A stretch of DNA of 64,000 nt from Zygnema cylindricum (Eukaryota > Streptophyta > Zygnematophyceae > Zygnematales > Zygnemataceae), in assembly GCA_037447655.1 (NCBI GenBank), contig JBBHKE010003427.1, positions 1 through 64,000 on the forward strand, given 5' to 3'. This document shows, one piece after another, positions 28,454-39,022 of this stretch. Positions within the stretch are counted from its first letter, which is position 1. Each line of letters opens with the position of its first letter. The notes under the pieces are model-generated. The model was not told where the DNA came from. It worked only from the letters and a program-made list of their open reading frames with translations, and made no database searches. Position numbers and translations under genes: made by a program.

Positions 28454-28993
28454 CACCGTCAATCGTTATTCGTGTAAAGGTTTCTTTAGCGTGTAGGAAC
28501 AATTACCGTTATTTACGCTAATTGAGAATTTGGATTTTTTCAAAAAAAACATACATACTGGATATTCACTTATACTAATTTGAATTTAAAAAAAAATCAA
28601 ACACCCGCCCCAAACTTGTTTACACTAATATTGGTTCGGTTAAAAATCTGACAAATTGTACAAAAATCGTACGTTCACACTATCGAAACGCGGTTGCTGG
28701 ACGAATATGTGAGAACGTGATTTTTGACAACCCGATTGCATCCCCATTTTAGAGCGCATACTCTCATGTGTCCGTGGTTACTAAAACCCATTAATTATTT
28801 TTTCTCACTTAAAAAGGTACATTTGTGTACGGTCTGACACCAACTGTACAACACTCTATTTAGATGATAAAAATTGGAAAAGAACCCTTAATGGCGTAAA
28901 AGAAAAAACAGAATAATTTATGTTGTTTAAGAATTTGGGGAAAAAAAAGTGTACCTTAAATAGCGTCCATTACGCCAATAACGATTCACAATG
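28454..28993. mobile_element. MITE (540 bp) with TA duplication and a matching empty site
   Basis: Left end CACCGTCAATCGTTATT, right complement CATTGTGAATCGTTATTGG, TA on both sides. In the second copy of the segmental duplication (near 47280) the flanks are continuous ('cgttcatgtggtggtttacaagactt'), which shows directly that the element inserted after the duplication. Confidence 0.9.
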
Positions 28994-29797
28994 TAGTTAA
29001 CAAGACTTCATGTTTTACAGTACTGCTCACTAATGTAAATAAATTTATAGCGTCGTAGCTTAGAAAATAAATCATAGCAAAAAGTGAATTTATCAACAGA
29101 TGAAAGCTCCAATGCAAATCATACAAACGATAACCAAAGTGCATTTCCACATACACACCAATAAACAGAAAAAATGTTCCTAATAAAAGGGGTTCTTCAA
29201 TATAAGTGACTTTTGTTCCGTAAGTATTTTCAGAGTATTGTGAAAAAAAGCACTTAAAAGAAGATTCATATACCGCCAAATAACTCACCCACCGACTTAA
29301 AAAATATAGCCGATACTCTCATGTAAATTGAGAATTATCCCAAACCACCTAGCGTCGCTCAAATTTTTTTCAACCAATAAAATATCATCAAATCTTCCGC
29401 TCATGTACGGCCGAAGTAAACTCCCACTAGCAAACTGTTTTACGACGAGGAAAAAATATAACAAAATACCGCAACTAAAAAATAGCCCTCAAGGAAAAAA
29501 AACAACATGAAATATTCTTACTTGTCCCCAGTAAATAAAAACAATTTCCGTATTTTAAAACAGAAAAGTTTTGAGTAGCTTATGCATCGAGACAATCGAC
29601 AAAATGAGCTGGCCTCATCGCTTTCCAAAATTTCTTAGTAGGGCCAAGTTCTCTTCGTGCATATCTCTTCAAGAAAATATAATAGTTTTGCGGCGTTTCC
29701 TGCAGACCATTACTTGAAAATCTGTCTTCTTTTCTCCACGCCGCCAAATTTTCTTTTCTCCATATCGTGAAGGTTAACAGATGCTATTCATGAGACG

Positions 29798-29977
29798 GTG
29801 CTTTGATGGCCTAGAAAAACCCACAATCCCAACAAAAATCCCTTAACCAAGGAAGCAACGGATTTATCAAATATGTATGTGACAACAGTGTTTTGATGGC
29901 CTAGAAAAACCCACAATCCCAACAAAAATCCTTTAACTAAGGAAGCGACGGATTTATCAAATATGTATGTGACAACA
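29798..29977. repeat. 90-bp tandem duplication
   Basis: Two units starting gtg.tttgatggcctag, nearly identical, in frame on the minus strand. The other copy of the segmental duplication has only one unit. Confidence 0.95.
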
Positions 29978-30084
29978 GTTTTAGTAACAACGAGTACAGA
30001 AGTGAGTTTGTCAATTTTTTGTTTGGTAAAAATATCGAAGTCTTGTAGTTTCTTCAATATGGTTGGATCATGGATAATATATTT

Positions 30085-30135
30085 GTGTAGGGTTTTTTAG
30101 GGTTTTTTAGATAGATACCCTAAAAAACCCTCTCC
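30085..30135. repeat. Inverted telobox hairpin
   Basis: 'gggttttttaggg' and, after a short loop, 'accctaaaaaaccc' form an inverted pair like that at 9488-9590. Confidence 0.75.
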
Positions 30136-30379
30136 CTTTATTTGCCAATCTTTTTTGTTAGTCATGAACCATATAATGAAAAACACGATGAAGGCAATAA
30201 GCATATGTAAGAAAAGAAAAAAAAAAAATCATAAAGATTTTAAGAAGCACAGGAATAAAAATGAAAAAAATATGAATGCATAATTAAAAAATTGTAATAC
30301 AAAATTACCTTATGGGATGGCAAAAAAACAAGCCTTTGATTTTATCTATTTTTCCCTTGGTTGGCCGGCGACTAGCGAT

Positions 30380-30761
30380 CTCCTTTTAAATTAAACTTAA
30401 AAACGCAGAAAAAATCGAAGGAGTGTGAGTGGGGAAGTGGGAGATACAAGGGAAGAGGTAGCGTGCAGCTCCTTCTTGGACTTCTTTTTTTTGGAAAGGG
30501 TCACTACACCGCTGCAATCTCCGCAGACCCCTGTTGGAGAGAAAATCCGTACAACGAAACAATTAAACGAAACCTAAGCAAACGGGCAAACAATTTTTTT
30601 TTCGTGTATTCTCCCAACTGTAAAAAAAAATTTGAAAACTTTTCACGCGTGCAACCCAGGCTTTCTATTCGTCAATAGGGTAGTATCTTGATTAAAATCA
30701 GGTCGCAATTTGATTTCAGTGCAAGTGTGAAGATGAGGTGGAAGTGGGTTGCGATGATAAT
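30380..30761 (+). repeat. Repeat Q copy, left part
   Basis: Matches 13400-13665 ('cgtgtattctccc', 'attaaaatcaggtcgc', 'aagtgtgaagatgag', 'gaagtggg.tgcgatgataa') and resumes at 32083-32250 after a solo LTR. The 71-aa frame at 30463-30678 lies inside it. Confidence 0.75.
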
Positions 30762-31029
30762 TGTTGAAATTGATGTATTTTTTAGGTCTGTATTGGAAAA
30801 ATAAATAGAGTAAGTTAGCAAAGGCTGCCGAGTAAGTTAGCAAAGGCAGCCTGCTTCTCGCTCAAACTCTCCAGTCCCCATACTTGTTGCACTCACTGAA
30901 GACCGGAGAGAGAGCTAGAGCCATGGCTGTCTATAATGTCCAAGGAGACAGAGAATAGGCTAATACTTAGTTTGTACCAAAAAGAGACTGGCGGAACAAG
31001 GATCACTACTTAGTTTGTACCAAAAAGAG

Positions 31030-31118
31030 ACTGCCGAAACAAGGATTTGATCCTAGTACCTACAATTCATTAAAGGACTTGAAGTTATCTTTAGCCATTA
31101 GACGAAATCATCGTTGAG
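31030..31118 (-). other. First antisense tRNA-like module (subfamily-B type)
   Basis: Minus-strand 'ctaggatcaaatccttg' gives a T-arm-like hairpin with B box GGATCAAATCC, preceded by A-box-like TCGTCTAATGGCTAAAG. It corresponds to the module in the 35.3- and 55.96-kb LTRs. Confidence 0.55.
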
Positions 31119-31192
31119 ATACATTGCGTACAATAAGTATTTAAAAATATTCAAGTATAGAATTGCCAGACAGACTGACAAATATTTAAAGT

Positions 31193-31270
31193 TGTTCTAG
31201 ACCAGATTTGCTCCTGCAACATCTGGAATTTACATATACAGGCGCCTTAACCATTAAGGCGCTACGAAAC
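31193..31270 (-). other. Second antisense tRNA-like module (subfamily-A type)
   Basis: Minus-strand GCGCCTTAATGGTTAAGGCGC is a D-arm/A-box-like palindrome, followed by a hairpin CCAGAT..ATCTGG over a decayed B box GGAGCAAATC. It is homologous in position to the module at 14817-14886. Confidence 0.55.
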
Positions 31271-32082
31271 GATACACGTGACTGGTTTGAAAGATTAATA
31301 AATATTAACGTAACAGCTAATTAACACCAGACTAACGAAGAGGAACAATTCATGCATCTACGCGAATCAGAACCGTGTAAAATATGTTTTGATCGAACGG
31401 CCGGCATTGTAGCCGCCACGCAAAGTGAGATTTTGGCGGAATTCGGAGATAGCGTCACGCGGTGCCACGTGGCGTCACATTATTTGATATCCGCAGAAGA
31501 TGGGAGGAGGAACCATGGCTCCCGATTTGACAAGTTTCACCTTGTAGACCATGTCGTACAATGGTCGTACAATAAGTACATCTCCCATTGTACCTTCTTG
31601 TACTATATAGTGTTCTTATTGGACTAGGGTTTAGTAGTAGGTAGTCGTGAGTAGGCAGACCAAGACTTAGTAATATTTAGGTACCTCTCTCTAAGAGAGC
31701 TTGTAACTATAAAGGTCATCTTTGACCAGCCATAACTTAATGCTCGGGTGAGCAAATTCAGTGATTCTTTTTGCTGCGGACTCAGGGGAGTACAAGCTAC
31801 ACACGGTTGTAGTCCGTCAGAGTCTTTGAGTGCCAGGGTGGCATTTATTCAGTGGGAAAGTCAAAGTAGGGAATATTGTCCAAAACACATATTCAAGCTT
31901 TGCATTCTGTGGTGGAACTGAGCACACAGAAGGTCTTCTTTTCACAGGGGTGAAGATGTATTGGGGTTGTGATTGTCAAGGGATCATTCATTTGGGTTTA
32001 TATCAACTTGGAGTCGGCACTATCTAGATAAATTTCTTTTGGATATGCGAATTCTTTGGGCAATGGAGCCCATAGAATTTCA

Positions 32083-32250
32083 ATAATACAGCCAAATTGC
32101 CGTACCTTTCAAGTTCGAAGATGACGCAAAATGTATTTGAGTTTTTGCCCATTTTTTGTACGGCGTAATATTTTCAAGTTGGAAGTCCCATTTTTTGTGT
32201 AAACGCCGGAATAGAACCCTTACTTGAACACATGGGAACACTCCCTAAGG
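32083..32250 (+). repeat. Repeat Q copy, right part
   Basis: Continuation of 30380-30761, matching 13680-13830 ('aagatgacgcaaaatgta', 'ttttgcccattttt', 'acttgaacacatggg'). Confidence 0.75.
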
Positions 32251-32536
32251 CCGCTTCTCCATCAGGCGCCGACTGCAATCTTACAAAAACGATGTAATCT
32301 TACGGAAACGATTTCTGGCAGTAATACTTCATTCACTTCTCCATTGGGTCGTGTCAGCAATGCAATCTATCGCGTACGTGCTTTCTTCCGATTTGATGCA
32401 CGCCGGTTCATGTTCTAACGGAGAGCAGTCAAAATTTCCAAAAGCATAATATCAAAACTTGCACCCGTACATCCAGCCACAAAATTATATTACGTGAATG
32501 TACAATTTGTACGTTCGTGTTTTGTATTTTTTCTAG

Positions 32537-32749
32537 TTGTTTTGTCGTTCGTGTTTCGTCGTGGCGCCGCAAATTCCGGATGTCAACGGATCGTGGAGGA
32601 GTTGTCACGACACATTCTTCAACAAAGATTTTTTTTGGTGGTTTTCGTTGGATCTGATTGCCGCCTATCGGAAGGCGCGTGGCAAATTTCCGATGGCGTG
32701 CGGCTCGTACGTGACCTTTCCACGCGTAAACGTATTACACGTCTGGTGA
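32537..32749 (+). other. Possible small coding fragment, unknown
   Basis: A 70-codon frame with balanced composition (SWRSCHDTFFNKDFFWW...) overlaps another frame of 87 codons. It shows no recognised domain, no clear start context and no partner exons. It ends just before a MITE-type left terminus. Confidence 0.2.
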
Positions 32750-32777
32750 TTGGCTAGTGTCCTCCCTGAGGACACTA

Positions 32778-33320
32778 CACCGCCAATCGCTATTAGCGTA
32801 GTAGTTTCTTTAGCGTATACAATTAATTACAGTGGTGTACGCTAATTAAGAATTTGAAAATTTTGAAAAAAAACATACATTCTAACTGTATAATAATGCT
32901 AATTTGGGTCTCTGAAAATAATAAATGTCGGTCGCAAACAAACGTACACTAATATAGGTACCCGTGCATTTTTTTTGAAACCGTACGCCGTCACGTAAAA
33001 CATTCATACATACATGTCAGTCTATTTTACCCGTAAAGCTCACATTTTTCGTCCACTTGAAAGAAGTGTAATTTGTACGGTTGTAATGTTCACGCAACGC
33101 TTGTTGTCTAAAAAATAGGTCGCTTGTCCGTTTTACCTTGATATTGTACGTAAATAAGGGTTCCTTACGCTAATAATGTCGCGATGTTTTGTTTTATTAG
33201 AGTGATTTAATACTAATATGTGTGTTAACTCTAAAATGGTTGCACTTCCGTTTGTCTCTTCGGCTTGTGATCGGTATTAACGTTAAAGTTATAACGCATT
33301 AGAGTAAACTCTTACTCTAA
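32778..33320. mobile_element. MITE left end and AT-rich interior (right end not found)
   Basis: CACCGCCAATCGCTATTAGCGTA preceded by TA matches the MITE terminus. No complementary terminus was found in the next 600 bases, so the element is truncated or rearranged; the right limit is approximate. Confidence 0.55.
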
Positions 33321-33879
33321 ATTGGTCCAAAATGTACAATCTCAACAACCACCTTTTTTAGGCTTATTTTGATTGGTCGCCTAAAATTTCACGTGGACAA
33401 TTTCATATCCACGAAAACATTACGGCTCTAGCATGAGGTGAAAAAAACCGCCTACCATACCCGCCACCATTTCGAAAACGATCCGTAAATACAATTAGGA
33501 GCAAGCAATTACCATGGCTCTTTCATGAAAATCGTCCATCGCTAACCACGTGTACACTCCCTCGCTCAAAATTAACAAAAAATAAAAATTTCCCGCTTTC
33601 TCTGTGTCATCTAAAATATTTGGATAACTCACTGAGACGCCAAATATTAAAATTTAAATTTTAAAACCGAAAGTTTGAGGAAAGGTTTCCCTCCTTTTTG
33701 TCACAATATTTTTTTATTTGGTATACATATCGTGCGTTCAGCCCAACAATGGCACTCTCTTACCACATTCTCCATTTACCTAAGTTTTAACATCGCTATT
33801 ATTTGCTTTGTATCCTTTTTTGGTCAAGACTTTTTTTGTATATTTGCAAATATGTGTCCCATTACTTCCTACATTACCA
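33321..33879. other. Non-coding spacer
   Basis: No gene seen. The long frame beginning at 33675 is T-rich until about 33880, where the composition becomes coding-like. Confidence 0.4.
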
Positions 33880-34806
33880 CCTTTTTTGCTGCGAAAAGCA
33901 CCGCTACTACTAGATTATTGCCACCTCTTGCCATAGAGGACATGGATGGTAGCAAATCCGAAGGACCCGACCCACCAAGTGATGAACTGGAATCACCCGA
34001 CGTGGACCCCCTCGTGGAAGGCGCTATTACCGAAGATTTGGACTCATCGTGTGATAAATACGGGAACGTCCAGGTGTTGATCCGAAAAATTCAACAAGTT
34101 TCAACGAAGATTACTCGACTTCGAGTAATCAATTGGATGATCGCAGATTGTCACGAGAATAGAAAGGAACTGCTCATCCCGAGGGCTATCAAGAGGCTCA
34201 CACAACATTTTACGGGGGTGTATATTACAAGTAAGAGTTTCTACCATTGTCCTTATCTTCATATAGCGAACCCCGGTTGCCTAATTTATGTGTCGCTGTT
34301 TCCCATTGTTTATAGTTTAATTTTTTTTATTGAATATTTTATATTTGATTGTAACTCCCTCATATTGCATGTTTGTGTATGCCTTATTATTTCCCTCTTC
34401 CACCTCGTGTAGTTATGATGGATGGTTGTGCAACATCGTCCAATAGATTTTTGTTATGAGTCAAACATATATACCTGCGACAACATGGTGTCGTCACTTG
34501 AATGTGGGGAATTTAAGGCTACTACATCGGAGTTTCGAGAATTGTTGGAGAAATCGAAAAGGCGATGACAATGCGTCGTCGCCTTAACATTGGAAGTTTC
34601 GAAACACTGCTTCGTGTGGATTAATCATGTAGCCGTTAGTATAATGTAACGTCTGAGAAATGTCGAACAGGCGAAGTCGTCCAATATTGAAACCCCGTGG
34701 TAAATGGAGCGTGAAATTCATTGTTTCGTTTCCTCGCGCCAATGTTGGAATTGTCGAATGCATCGGTGAGGCAACGAAGTACTTCAGTGCACGACCATAC
34801 ATAATG
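33880..34806 (+). pseudogene. Decayed multi-exon coding locus, unknown protein
   Basis: From about 33880 to 34210 the frame is coding-like and acidic (DMDGSKSEGPDPPSDELE) and stops at a donor-like gtaagag (34211). Two further islands follow: 34429-34567 (VVQHRPIDFCYESN...), ending at TGA, and about 34658-34804 (GKWSVKFIVSFPRANVGIVE), ending at a gtaagt donor. The islands are in different frames with stops between, so this is either a gene with small introns or, more likely, a pseudogene. No known domain. It could be the 5' part of the P1 locus to the right. Confidence 0.4.
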
Positions 34807-35339
34807 TAAGTACCTCTCGCATGAAATCATATTTTTTTACATTATCAAGGTAGGGTTTTATGTTTTAATTATTTAATTTCCCCTCCACTTTTCGTAGCCG
34901 CGTCATATTCAGTTGTTTTTTACACGCGTCTTTGAAGCTACCATATGGAGGGTAGCAGCAAGCAAATTAGGCGACCACGTATTGTGAAGGCTTGTTGTTC
35001 TCGCTATCCTCCCCTTGTTACGACGACCGCGGAAGAGTTAGCGAGGCAACGGGAGGCGGCAACCCCGTTAGCGATTCGACGGGAAGGAGGAGAGAGGGAA
35101 AGGAAGGAAATGGGGGCATCTGTTGAGGTGAGTAGGGTGGAGGAGATAGATGGTGAGGAAAGAAGGGAAAAAAAGGCGACGGTCGAGGAGGGGGAAGAAA
35201 GTGAGCGGGGGATAGAGGAGGAGGAGGATAAAGGAAAATAATGCGATGAGAGGGAGGAGGAGGAAGAAGGTGAGTGGGGGGAAAAACATATTGAAGATCG
35301 TCAGAGGAAGGAAGGGGAAAAGAGGCGAGAAAAAGTCAG

Positions 35340-36505
35340 CATAAAGGTCAAGGATAGAAAAACGCAGAGGCAGTCTGCCTCTAACTCCCCTCTCCAAGCC
35401 CCCACACTTGTTGTAGTCACTGAAGGCTGGATAGGGAGCTAGAGCCATGGCTCCCTATGCTCTCTACAGAAGACAGGGGGTAAATTAGTAAGACTTACCA
35501 AAAGGCACTTGACGAACGCAGGAATTGATCCTGGTACGTACCGTCCGTCAATCTGCCCTTAGTCGGTGACTTCAGCCGTTTAGACTAGAGCTAGCGTTAC
35601 AAAGTATGAGGTTTGATAAATATTTAAATATCCACACGTAGACTAGTTCATTTAACTAGAAATATATACGTATTGCATAGATACAGTTATAGATAGTACG
35701 GAGTACGGATTTCTTTATTGAAACGGATACCGCGCATTTGGTTCGACCGCGAAATAAATACCGCGCGTCTATTTTCAACGGCTAGAAATGTAGCTCGATT
35801 TGATCGGACGACCGCGATAGGCGCCGCGATCACGGGATATGTACTTTTGGCGGTTTACGGTCATCGCCATATAGGATGACACGTGGCACGTCAACATTGG
35901 ATTGCGGCGCCACCAGAGATTACGGGAACAAATAGATATATGACATGTGTCGACATTTCAGCCATATCGTACGATTGTCGTACAGAAAGTACACCGTCAC
36001 CTGTACTTATCTGTACGGTACAGTAAAGTGATTTGTGCTGTACGTCAGTAGATAGGGTCTTAGGGTCTTAGAGTGAGAATAGGACTTAGAATATTTTCAC
36101 TAGGTAGTCGCCTCTCCCAAAGAGCATCTTGTATAAATGGCTAACTTTGGGCAGCCATAACTCTCAATTTACTTGACCATTTTCAGTGATTCTTTTTGCT
36201 GCGGACTCAAGGGAACCAAGCTACACAGGGTTGTAGTCGGTCAGAGTTTTTGTCTGCCAGGGTGGCGGTATTTCTAAGGGAAAGTCAAAGTGGGTGACTG
36301 TGTCCAAATCTCATATTCTAACTTTGCATTCTGTGGTGGAATTGAGCACACAGAAAGTGTTATTTCACAGGGGTGAATCTATATGGGGTTCTGACTGTCA
36401 AGGGGTCAGTCATTTGGGTTTATATCAACTTGGAGTCGGCACTATCTAGATTAGCTTCTTTTGGATCTGCATACTATGAGGACTTATGGAGGTCTCAGAG
36501 TTTCA
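35340..36505 (+). mobile_element. Copia-family LTR, subfamily B, 5'-truncated, inserted in P1
   Basis: Matches the 55959-57139 LTR from 'aggatagaaaaa.gcagaggcagtctgcc' to the end GTCTCAGAGTTTCA at 36505. The first ~30 bases of the LTR are missing and no exact target duplication is found (gtcag on the left and gtgag on the right differ by one base). A TATA-like 'cttgtataaatgg' is at about 36130. Confidence 0.85.
35509..35594 (-). other. Antisense tRNA-like module in LTR
   Basis: On the minus strand TTGACGGAC pairs with GTTCGTCAA (8 of 9) around a T-arm-like hairpin CCAGG-ATCAATT-CCTGC. An A-box-like stretch lies at 35577-35594. Confidence 0.65.
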
Positions 36506-37689
36506 GTGAGGCGGGGGGAGGAGTAGAGAAGATGAGGAGGATAAAAAGGAAAAATAGGGTTTTTCATAAGAGGGAGGAGGGGGGAGGGAGTGAGGCACGG
36601 AAAAAGTTAGAGAGGAGGGAAATAAAGCTAGGAAAACATAAAGTTAGTCATTGGAGCGACGAGGATTACGTCCCCTCAACTTCTTGTAGCGACGAGAGCA
36701 TTGTGGTTGGGGAGGAACCGCCAGATGAGAAGCATACCCCCGAGGTAGAACATCCCACGGATATTCGGGTATGGAAAGATGTGGATGAGATCGCCACCGA
36801 GGAAGAGCAAAGTCCGGATAGCGAAGGACGACAACGAGAGGATGAATATGCGGATGATGATGAAGTGTTTGAGGCGCCACCATCGCCGAGTAGGGAGAGA
36901 GGCATCGTATTGGATAATCCGGGTCCTCAAGCTCCCTACCGAGTTGAGGATACGGATTGATTTTTTCTTCCTCCCACAGGAGAGGAGGAAATGGACAGTT
37001 TTGTGCCCCGGGCCGAGCATTACATTTCGGTTGCTGAATGGCCAGAACATTCGAGGTACGATAAACCTCGCTCCCTAAACCCAAGGGAAAATCCCAGTCC
37101 ATAAATTCTCGACATCCCCCCGGATGTTCCCGCTCATCCGACGTGGCTCTTCATTGACTGTGACGACCGTGGCTCGACGTTTGCCCACATACGGCAATTC
37201 GATCTGGCGGATCCACGGCATACGTGGATTGTTCACGATGAGTGCGGTTTTCGGTTTAATATTCCCGGCTTATAACGGCTTCACCATCCATGGGACCCCC
37301 GATTATACACCGTCCTAAAGTATTGTTGAAAAACTCCAAAGGTAATGGCTTTGCGAGCGCCTCGTACTTCGGTTCTACATAAGTTGCGAAATCTTCAAGT
37401 GAGGCGACCCCGTTTATATGAAATCCCAAGGGTTCGGCGTCCAATAACCCCACCTCCACCATCGAGAGAAGAGGATTGGCAAAGAATAATCGAGGCACTC
37501 ACTGATGAATTGGCCGCCCAACAAACACAAGTGGCGAGGCTCACTTAAGAGTTGTCTCAAAAAAAAATTGCGGTAATCGGTGTGTTTGTGATTTGCATTT
37601 TTTTTCATTTTTCCTTCTTTTTTCATCTTCTCGTTGCTAACCGACCCACTCACAATGTTTTTTTTAATTAACATGTCGTGCTTTTTGAA

Positions 37690-38047
37690 TATAGCAACGA
37701 CAAAGCCTCATCCGTAAACTAACGACAAATTCCACTCGTCGGTGAACCATAATTCTCCCAGAGTTATGTTTTACACGTGATTCCATGATTCAGCGTGTCG
37801 CTGAATTAGGCGACGACAGATTGTCGTCACCTATTTCAGCGACGAGTGGTTGTCATTGCTGAATTAGGCGACAACAATTTGTCGTCGCTAATTCAGTTCT
37901 CTATCTTCAATATATTTAGTCACTAATATTTTTTTTTTTCCTTACTCGAATTGCAGAGTACGAAAAACAAAGGTGGTGGTCGGTAGAAAGGGTGGCGATA
38001 TTAAAAGAGATAAGGGAAACAACTCTCACCTTGTCTTCTTCGGGTTA
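37690..38047 (+). mobile_element. 5' end of a pogo/jerky-type DNA transposon (copy 1)
   Basis: Homologous to 40399-40720 from 'aattccact' to 'ccttgtcttcttcgggtt'. It contains subterminal palindromes built on 'ttcagcgacga' and 'cgctgaattagg'. It is cut off at 38047, where copia sequence begins. Confidence 0.7.
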
Positions 38048-39009
38048 TGGATAAAATAAATAAGTTGAAAAATGATCTAAAAGGAAGATTTGAGATGAAG
38101 GATATGGGAGAAGCAAGGTATATTTTGGGAATTCAGGTAGAGAGAGACAGAGATAGAAAAATAATAAGATTAACTCAAAAAGAGGCCATTGGAAACATGT
38201 TAGAAAAAGTCCAAATGGACAAGGCTAATAGTTGTACCACGACTGTGGAGTTAAAGAAGGGAAGTGAGGGGAGTGTGGAAGATGAAGTTATAATATTAGA
38301 TGATGAGGTAGGCCCGGAAGAGAAAAGATTTATGCAGACCATCCCTTATAGACAAATAGTGGGAAGCCTAATATATTTCATGAATTGTACCCGTCCGGAC
38401 ATAGCCGCAGCTGTAGAAGTACTAAGTAGGAGTCTGAATGCTCCCATTAAGAAAGATTGGGAGGCAGCTAGGAGAGTCCTTAGATATCTCATAGGGACTA
38501 GGGATCTATGGTTGCATTTGGGTGGGAACAATACTAACATCACCACTTGGAGTGATGCCAGCTATGGGGATGCTCCTATGAGGAGATGCACATCTGGATA
38601 TGTATTGCATGTTGGTGAAAGGGCTTGCTGCTGAAGCAGCAAGCAACAAAAGGTCATTGCTCAGTCCACCATGGAGGCTGAGTACATGGCTTCTTGCTCT
38701 GCTGTAAAAAAAATAATGTGGGTCAAGTCTTTGCTTGGTGATCTTGGTCATATAAAGAGTGGTGTCCAAAAAAGGTTTTGTGACAATGAGGCTGCCATTG
38801 CCATTTTTGCCAATCCTAAACATCACTTTAAAGCCAGACACATAGACATTAGGCTTAGCTTTGTTAGAGAGAAAGTAGAAAACAAGATAATCAGTTTGGA
38901 GTATAAACCAGATAGTGAAATGGTAGCAGATATGATGCCTAAACCTGTTCCTTCCCCTAAACTTATTTTCTGTCGGGAGAAGTGTGGTCTTAAAATAAAG
39001 AGTGACTAG
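38047..39009 (+). pseudogene. Ty1/copia pol 3' part: end of reverse transcriptase and RNase H
   Basis: The frame opens inside the reverse transcriptase C-terminus (FEMKDMGEARYILGIQVERD), followed by the connection region (PYRQIVGSLIYFMNCTRPDIA). RNase H follows with its acidic residues: SDASYGD, the MEAEYMAS glutamate and CDNEAAI, then KHIDI-like RHIDIRLSFVRE. A TGA stop at 38632-38634 interrupts RNase H at GERACC. Gag, protease, integrase and most of RT are absent; the left edge is fused to a DNA transposon at 38047. The coding part ends 13 bases before an LTR of the family seen as solo copies, which identifies that family as copia. Confidence 0.9.
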
Positions 39010-39022
39010 AAAATAAATTGAG

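Larger units (their letters stand above)
28080..30065. repeat. Segmental duplication, copy 1
   Basis: Collinear with 46920-48570 in the same orientation, matching for example 'gtggtcaa..ccattcggatgagtgcaa', 'cgtagctt.gaaaa.aaatcat', 'ccacataca.accaataaaca' and 'cccacaatcccaacaaaa'. Differences are a MITE at 28454-28993 and a 90-bp tandem duplication at 29798-29977, both absent in the other copy. No domain could be recognised in its frames. Confidence 0.85.
30762..32082 (+). mobile_element. Solo LTR, copia family subfamily A (1321 bp), TSD ATAAT
   Basis: Starts TGTTGAAATT, ends AGAATTTCA, with ATAAT exactly repeated at 30757-30761 and 32083-32087. It is about 220 bp longer than the 14.6-kb copy because of extra sequence in the 5' half, including a short 'agtaagttagcaaaggc' duplication near 30809-30845 and a second tRNA-like module. 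It interrupts a repeat Q unit, whose sequence resumes directly after it. Confidence 0.9.
34945..37560 (+). pseudogene. P1-family coding locus interrupted by a copia LTR (copy 1)
   Basis: Segments 34945-35340 and 36506-36957 encode a highly charged Glu/Arg/Lys region. After a stop, other frames give EWPEHSRYDKPR (about 37030), then VPAHPTW (from about 37128), FRFNIPGL, a TAA at 37273-37275 and HPWDPRL. A last frame, 37345-37545, ends in a coiled coil (REEDWQRIIEALTDEL). The motif order charged region, WPE..R..KPR, VP.HP.W, PGL, HPWD.RL, coiled coil is repeated by a minus-strand copy at 55260-57797, so it is a genuine family. I do not recognise it; a transposon- or retroelement-borne ORF is possible. 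Stops and frame changes make this copy non-functional. Confidence 0.55.
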
